64,000 nt of DNA, from NCBI GenBank assembly GCA_032173965.1, contig CM063283.1:41103743-41167742 (forward strand), read 5' to 3'. Every line of letters begins with the position of its first letter. Positions within the stretch are counted from its first letter, which is position 1. Made by a program: the position numbers and the translations under genes. The notes beneath the pieces are model-generated. The model was not told the DNA's origin. It did not search any database and saw only the letters and a program-made list of their open reading frames with translations. Shown piece by piece: positions 58,042 through 64,000 of this stretch. This stretch comes from Sitta carolinensis. Its lineage: Eukaryota > Chordata > Aves > Passeriformes > Sittidae.

Positions 58042-59889
58042 CCATACAAACTGGAGAACTTATACTCTCAGTTCTGTCTGCAGCAATAAACTCCTAACGG
58101 GAAGTAAAATCCTGACTATCTAAGGCATATTCTTTTAGAAGGTTCACACTTTCCAAGTGAAATTCTTTAACCCTAAATTAAGTGTATTTATTGATGAATA
58201 CGTAACTTTATATTGTATTGAGACATAATTTCTAGGTACAATTCATTTTACAACAGAACAAATGTCTAAATTAGACCCTGTGACCTTAGCTGTAGATGTA
58301 GCTCATGATGAAAGTTACATAATATGAAGACCTCTCATTTTATGTCCAATAGGATTTAAAAGACATATGAATACTAAATCTATCTTATATAATAATAGAT
58401 TATGTTTTAATAATAAGTTTAAAAGGATGTAAAATTGGTTCATTCATGGGAATGAAATGACAATTTCTCTCTACTAATTAAACATTTTTTAGCTCAGTTA
58501 ACGTCATGATAACTGACATGTTATTTTCACAATCTCAGAGAATTTACTTCTTTTTCCCAGAATACTTCTTATCTTTTCAAAACAGCTTTTGATATGTAAA
58601 TTTTAAAAATATTTGAGAAACCAAGTGCAGTCTTTTAGAATTAAAAAAAAAAAAAAAGTTAATTTTTGCACTGTCATTTGTGTTAATTTCACCAATTTAT
58701 TTTATGTGTGAAGGACTATAACAATTTAACCTGAGCAAAAAGTTCAGATTTCAGATGACAGGACCTGAAACAGAACAAAATAATTTATTACAAATAGAAG
58801 CATTTCTGTTTAGTTCAGATGACCTCTTGATGGATAGTTAGGTGTTATTCTTCCACAGTGGTATAGCTATGTTACTCCCAATCCTTTTTCGGAGATGTAT
58901 CACTATAAATTGCAACACTTCCACCTCATTTCTAAGAGTTACCACCAGTTTTGTTTAGTTCATCCTGGAAAATGCAGTCAGATAACTTCTGTGAGTTTTT
59001 GGAGAAGTCAAACCAAGAACTAAATATGGAGTTGCCTTGACTCATGGTATACCATTAATTACTTTAAACTTCATAGCTGCTAAAAATGAGAGAAGGACAC
59101 AAGTCTCAGAGACTCCATATTATAGAGCAGACCTTAAAAATATGTATTTTTTGGGATATGTATGACAACATACTCTCTTAACACAAAGAGAAATTTCAGA
59201 TAGAGTTCTTGCTGTTATTTCATAGAGAACCATGCAGGTTCATCACAGAGAGAAAATTGGTACAGGCTGCTCCTTATTGCTGAAAAGTAGAAGTATTTGG
59301 AGTGAACAATATTTAGGACTTCACTTAAATTTTCTTTCAAAGGAAACTGGAGGGCTTATTTTAGAATACTTGGAAATAATGCTAAACACAAAAGTTAAGC
59401 AGCAGAATTTGTGAACTTACAGGCAACAAACCTATTTGAATATGTAGAACCTATAGTGGGTTGTGTTTAAAAGCCTTTCTGTCTCTGCCATCTTTCCAGT
59501 GCTTTTAATCTCTCCTAGTTGTCATGGAATATTTTTCCATTGCTACCTTATCTATCCAAAAAGCATAGTTTTGGCAGAATAAAAGAAAGGCTGAACAAAA
59601 CTAAAAACAATTTGAATTATGTTTATTTTGGAAGATATGGGGAGGGTTAGCAAATTGCTGAAAGTGTATCCATACTAATCCGTTGTTTCCATAAGTAGCA
59701 AATCTCTTTCCATGTCAATTAATGCAGTGAAGTGAATGATTCTGATCCCTGGCAACATATGAGAGGCTAGAAGTTTGGGAATAGAAGATGCTCATAAGAA
59801 GTCAAACTCCTCTTATGGAAAGACTGGAGAAACTGATGGACCAAAACCAGGGAATGGTGGTATGCGGTTTGTAAAAAGCGGCTGGTGCC
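58042..59889. other. AT-rich unique non-coding DNA
   Basis: An A run lies at 58,643-58,657. A 60-codon plus-strand frame at 59,232-59,414 has no recognised domain. Nothing else is seen. Confidence 0.5.
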
Positions 59890-59965
59890 CATTTATTTAA
59901 TTAATCAATTAATTAATATATTTATCTACTTATTTATTTATAATAAATACATAAATATGTTGTTG
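59890..59965. repeat. AT-rich TTTA/TAAT low-complexity repeat
   Basis: TTTATTTAATTAATCAATTA followed by TTATTTATTTATAATAAATA. It immediately precedes the CR1 fragment. Confidence 0.8.
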
Positions 59966-59974
59966 CTTATTATT

Positions 59975-60470
59975 TACACTGCTGAGGCTGCACCTTGGGT
60001 CCTGCGTCCAGTTCCCAGCCTCTCACTTAAAAATCTTGAAATGATGAAGAGTTTGTAGGAAGGTCAATGAAGCTGGTGAAGGGTCTAGAGAGTAAGACCT
60101 ATGTGGAGTGGCTGAAGAAGCTGGAGCTGTTTAGCCTGAAGGAGAGGAGGCTGAGGGGAGACCATACCACTCTACCTAAAAGGGGACTGTAGCCAGGTGG
60201 TGTTGGCCTCTTGTCCCAGGCAACCAGTGGCTGGTCATGAGGACAGACTCAAGACTTAGGGAAGGTTCAGGATGGACATCAGGAAGAATCTTTTCACTGG
60301 AAGGGAGGTCAGGCATTGGAATGGGCTGCCCCAAAAGGTGGTAGAATCTACCATCTCTGGAAGCATTGAAGAAAAAACTGGACACTGCTGTGGTTTAGCT
60401 GACAAAGTGATGTTCAGTCAAAGTTTGGACTTGATCTTAGAAGTGCTTTCCAACCTAAATAATTCTGTTT
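59975..60470 (+). mobile_element. CR1 LINE, 3' end
   Basis: A severely 5'-truncated CR1. It runs from CTGCTGAGGCTGCACCTTGG through GAAGCTGGTGAAGGGTCTAG, AGCTGTTTAGCCTGAAGGAG, GGAGGCTGAGGGGAGACC, GGATGGACATCAGGAAGAAT, TCAGGCATTGGAATGGGCTG and TTGGACTTGATCTTAGAAG. The 3' terminus is TTTCCAACCTAAATAATTCT, with an eroded octamer tail. A small deletion removes the segment between GTCCAGTTCCC and GTAGGAAGGTCAATGAAGC. It is the best-preserved 3' UTR of the four CR1 copies here. Confidence 0.93.
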
Positions 60471-61694
60471 TTCTCTTAACTAAATTTTTAGTGACACAAA
60501 TAAAGCTACTTTTTTTAACAATTATCCTGTGATATAAAATTTAAGTAATCTAAAAGTATGCCCCATGCATGTACTAGTATAGTTCAGTAATGCATTTAAA
60601 CAATAATGATTCAAAGACTTCTTTTTTTTCATTTGCAGTATTGTTTATTTTAAAACTACAGTCAGTTCAGCTGTCATTGCATAAAGTCTAAACACATTTT
60701 CACAGTTTCATCACTCAAATGTAAGAAAAAAACCCTAGTCAGAATGTCTTCACTAATCATTGTTACGGAAAGAAATTATAAATTCAGGAAAGAAATTATA
60801 AATTCAGGTGTTAACCAAACACAAGCTTTTTGTGGATGATTGAGTTAAAACAGTTTATACCTTGAAAATAGCAATATTACTATGATGCTACACTTATAGC
60901 TTTTAAAATAACGTATGCATCTAGTATCTTCTAGACAATTTATCAAATAGTCGCTGAACAATTTAGGGTCTGAAATTCTTTCACATTATCCTGATTTTTT
61001 TTTTCAGTTTTTTCTCCTGCTTTACAACACTGTTTAATTTGTTTGGTATTGCATGATATTACTGAGATAATGCCACTTCTCTAAGATGAAATGTAGTAGT
61101 GTATACTGTCAGAATGTAACAAGACTTTTATTATCTTATTTAAGATGTAAAAGCCTTTTTCTGTGAATAAATATATAGCCCCCTATGTGATAAGGAACAA
61201 GGTCACATCTCCCAATGGAATAATTATCTATCACAGAAAATTCCAACCAAAAAAGTAAAATGTAAATTTTACTGGAAAATAACTGGAAAGATAATTAACT
61301 TAATAAATTTCATCTGCAACTGTATGCATACATTAACATTTTGAAAATTACAGAGGTAATAAAAATACAGCAAATATCATTCCCAAATGTAAAAACAATC
61401 CAAGCTTTATTTGATAATTATATTTTAACTACTGGGAATAAAATTATATTCTTGTAGGAAAGAAGACTTTCTAATGTGTTTTCATTTTTGAGATTTTCTT
61501 TTCATTTCAAATGTGGGATAGCTATAATGTTGCTACCTTCACTAAAATAGAATAAAGCTATGAAGCTCAGACTTTTTTAGTAGATCAGCATTTTTGCCTT
61601 TTCTAAGGTTGCAAAGGAAGAATTAAATTATATTCTCAACATGACATTCCACTGAAAGTAGGAGAACAAGGCATAAATTTGTTATCTTTTATAG
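60471..61694. other. AT-rich unique DNA with an exact 20-bp tandem duplication
   Basis: No gene or transposon recognised apart from the duplication at 60,767-60,806. Confidence 0.5.
60767..60806 (+). repeat. Exact 2 x 20-bp tandem duplication
   Basis: GGAAAGAAATTATAAATTCA at 60,767-60,786 is repeated identically at 60,787-60,806. Confidence 0.93.
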
Positions 61695-61791
61695 ACTGGG
61701 ATGTGTGAAATCTCCAGTGGCTGTGCCAAACCTGAGGCTATGCCCAAACCAAATTCCAGAGAAAGAAAAACACAGCCATTTTCTCTTACAG
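61695..61791 (+). other. Candidate internal exon A (unverified), 97 bp
   Basis: Acceptor TTGTTATCTTTTATAG, 97 bases, then donor ACAG|GTAGGT. It is open in two frames. Frame phase 0 to 1 begins TGMCEISSGCAK and is the one that joins correctly to 62,580-62,690. The alternative frame (phase 2 to 0) begins LGCVKSPVAVPN and would hit a stop in the next segment. The composition is GC-richer than the flanks. No protein family is recognised. This is the most gene-like spot outside repeats, but it rests only on splice signals and open frames. Confidence 0.3.
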
Positions 61792-62579
61792 GTAGGTTGC
61801 TCAGGGACAATTTTATGGGGAATAAATAGACTATATTCAGAACTGTCTTTGTCTATCTAGGTAATTCATTACTGTTTGAGAATCATCTCAGATATGGCAG
61901 ATTGAGATTTAAGATTGAAAGGTGTGGCTCTCAAAAAGCAGACTCAGAAAATGACGATAAATCCTTCAGACCAGTCATTTGCATAACATTACATATATGA
62001 TTTCCAAAAACTACTTTCTGCTTTGAAGTTTCTATTGACACAAAAATATATGAATCAAAAAAATGTTAATTTGCCAAGAATTGTAATTAATTGAAATGGC
62101 TTTCTGTGACCTTTCATTTAATTCATTTTATAAGAATGATGAAATTTTCATGCAGATGTCAGTATATGTTAAATATATGAAATTGAATTAAGCAAGAAAC
62201 TTCTTTTGTTTTTCAGTATGATTGCTTTTAACAAAATGTAATAAAGAAAACCTCTTTCTTAAGATTCTTCAAAGGTTTAAAAGTGGAGGGAATACCTATG
62301 AGATTAATTATCCTCTTCCTGACCCTTAAGTATTTTTCATTTTTTAAGTGTCACCTGGTCTTAGTCACATTACAGTTATTCCTTGTTTTAAAGGCAAATT
62401 TGCCCATTCCTCTAACCAACATTTTCTTACAATAATGTTTTGCTGTTCTTTGAGTCAGTTGTCATAATTATCTGAAATGAGAATCATTGCAAAAAAGTAC
62501 AGATTAATTGTATATAATCATATATATTTGTTATCAATTGTACTGTCTGACAGCTAACTCTTGCCATGTCATGCAACAG
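61792..62579. other. Spacer between candidate exons, AT-rich
   Basis: 788 bases beginning GTAGGT and ending CATGTCATGCAACAG, consistent with a small intron if the neighbouring segments are exons. Nothing else is recognised. Confidence 0.3.
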
Positions 62580-62690
62580 GTCCAGAACCTTGGAGAGTGT
62601 CCGCTGAAAGTTTGGAAGTGAAAGAAATAGTACTTCAGCTGATCATCTCTCAGTCTTCACATACAAGAGATGCAGATTTGTTCTTCAATG
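62580..62690 (+). other. Candidate internal exon B (unverified), 111 bp
   Basis: Acceptor CTTGCCATGTCATGCAACAG, 111 bases, donor CAATG|GTTAGT. It is open in only one frame (phase 1 to 1), exactly the phase left by 61,695-61,791; the junction codon becomes GGT (Gly). The peptide starts PEPWRVSAESLEVKE and is rich in charged and amphipathic residues, as in a helical segment. No domain is recognised and no further exon was found before the window ends. Confidence 0.3.
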
Positions 62691-64000
62691 GTTAGTTCTG
62701 TACATAGATCCATGTGAAGATATCTGGTTTAATAGCTTTAATGTGATACATATAAATCTATTTTATCTCTTTATTACTTTGGTTTCAAGGGAAACTGCTG
62801 AAAACAATATAGAAGGATCACTTAATAGAAAATGTAGTCATTTTACTGTTTTTGTTACAGGGATAATATAATCCAACTTAATTTTCCTTTTTCCTGAAAT
62901 AATTCATTATTAAAGGTAATTATATAAATAATTCATTATTTTTGAATCTTGTATGCTTCTAAGAGGAACACTTGCATAAAAATAAGCTCGTCTATCATAT
63001 CCTTTAGCTCTATTTCATGGGGTTTTGGAGTAGAAAAGTAGAAAAGAAAAGGCTACAGAATTCTTAGGAAGTACTGGGTTGGTATTATGGAACGCAATGT
63101 CAAAAGTATGCCAATAACCAAAATCTACCTTCAGCTGACTTTCAGAGGCAGACATAGTACTCTCACAGGAAATAGGGTATTTGAGTGATGTCAGAGCACA
63201 GATGAAGAATGGGTGGATTAGAGCCTAAAAAGACAAAAATGCTTTGAAGCTATAAATGCGGGGTGGGAGAAGCTAAAAAACCTAAAACTTTGACCACAAA
63301 GTCTGGGCAATCAAACAGCAGTCACTGGCCCAAGATCCTTGCACCTTACAGAAAGAAATTTCTGTTGCAATAGCAAAGAATTTGTAAAGGCAACAAATCA
63401 TGATTTTTTTAATGCTGGGTTAATGATAATTTTATTCTCATCTCAACAAAAAAAGAGTTTATTTTAAGATGTGGGACTTTTCCATGTATTAACAAGTTTA
63501 GACAGAGATGAAGTCCCAGAATGTCATGGCTCCTGGAGTGCCAAATCATATACTGACAGTGTTTGACCCCACTGCTTGGTGGGTTCTACAGATACTGGAG
63601 AATAGGCACATTATGCTATGAATATCAAAAAAACAAACCTTTTTTCCTTAAATAACTTTTATTTCCATTTTATTAAGAGCCTGATGTGTTTAAATCAGTC
63701 TTACTTGTAACAAAAGCTATCTGAATTGGGAAATTGGCTAGAAACACTAACAAAGGCAAGTTATCCTTTGCTTTACTCTGCTAAAGCAGTTTCCATAGTC
63801 AGAAATACTGTTTGAAAGAGATGAATGGATATATTAACTGGACATGAAAGACAGGTCAAGTCTAAGTTTCACAGCCAGAAATCACAAAAGTAGATAATAT
63901 CCAAATGGAGAAAAAAGTCCCTCAAAAATGTGTCAAAATGTGGTCACAGTCAGCAGAACATCATGTTTAATTTTGTGCTTAAATGGTTGCAAAGAATTTT
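62691..64000. other. AT-rich unique non-coding DNA to the window end
   Basis: No gene, RNA gene or transposon recognised. A slightly GC-richer patch near 63,510-63,600 has an acceptor-like AG, but every frame I tried closes quickly. Confidence 0.45.

Noticed and set aside
57744..58123. 117- and 122-codon Phe/Leu/Ser-rich frames
   Set aside because: Translation of a polypyrimidine tract.
1..64000. CRISPR arrays, operons, phage or bacterial defence genes
   Set aside because: No spaced direct-repeat arrays or tightly packed frames; the repeat content is avian.

Overview
This window looks like avian, most likely passerine, nuclear DNA from an AT-rich, gene-poor stretch (intergenic or a very large intron). 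The evidence is the repeat content. There are four CR1 LINE fragments, two of them ending in the CR1-type ATTCTRTG tail. There are several LTRs whose sequence I recognise as bird ERV LTR families. There are no Alu- or L1-type primate repeats and no bacterial gene organisation. I found no complete protein-coding gene, rRNA, tRNA, CRISPR array, operon or phage. Family names come from recalled consensus features, not from a database search.

Layout. 1-160: GC-rich tail, possibly of an LTR. 161-4,827: AT-rich unique DNA. 4,828-5,885: a 36-bp AT palindrome, a minus-strand LTR and a minus-strand CR1 fragment. 5,886-16,380: unique DNA with a 9-bp pyrimidine minisatellite at 12,761-12,919. 16,380-16,800: solo LTR. 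21,265-22,314: CR1 with an internal deletion. 22,618-22,743: TA-rich microsatellite. 26,060-26,800: old CR1. 31,341-31,390: a MIR-like SINE fossil. 32,086-35,580: three unrelated LTRs in 3.5 kb, two of them with exact target-site duplications (6 bp TATACT; 5 bp TGTGG). 38,690-38,960: probable LTR remnant. 42,506-43,255 and 44,361-45,112: two more LTRs on opposite strands. 55,364-56,361: a longer copy of the 34.8-kb LTR family. 57,761-58,041: pyrimidine tract. 59,975-60,470: CR1 3' end.

The longest open frames (up to about 240 codons) all lie inside GC-rich LTRs or simple repeats and are not genes. A few short stretches outside repeats look like internal exons, with a polypyrimidine tract and AG, an open frame, and a GT donor. 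The best are two phase-compatible plus-strand segments at 61,695-61,791 and 62,580-62,690. They may be the edge of a real gene continuing past the window, but similar chance exons are common in T-rich DNA, so they are offered only as hypotheses.

I found no convincing previously undescribed biological system. What the window records best is layered retroelement history: an ancient SINE, CR1 copies of different divergence, and LTR insertions young enough to keep intact target-site duplications.
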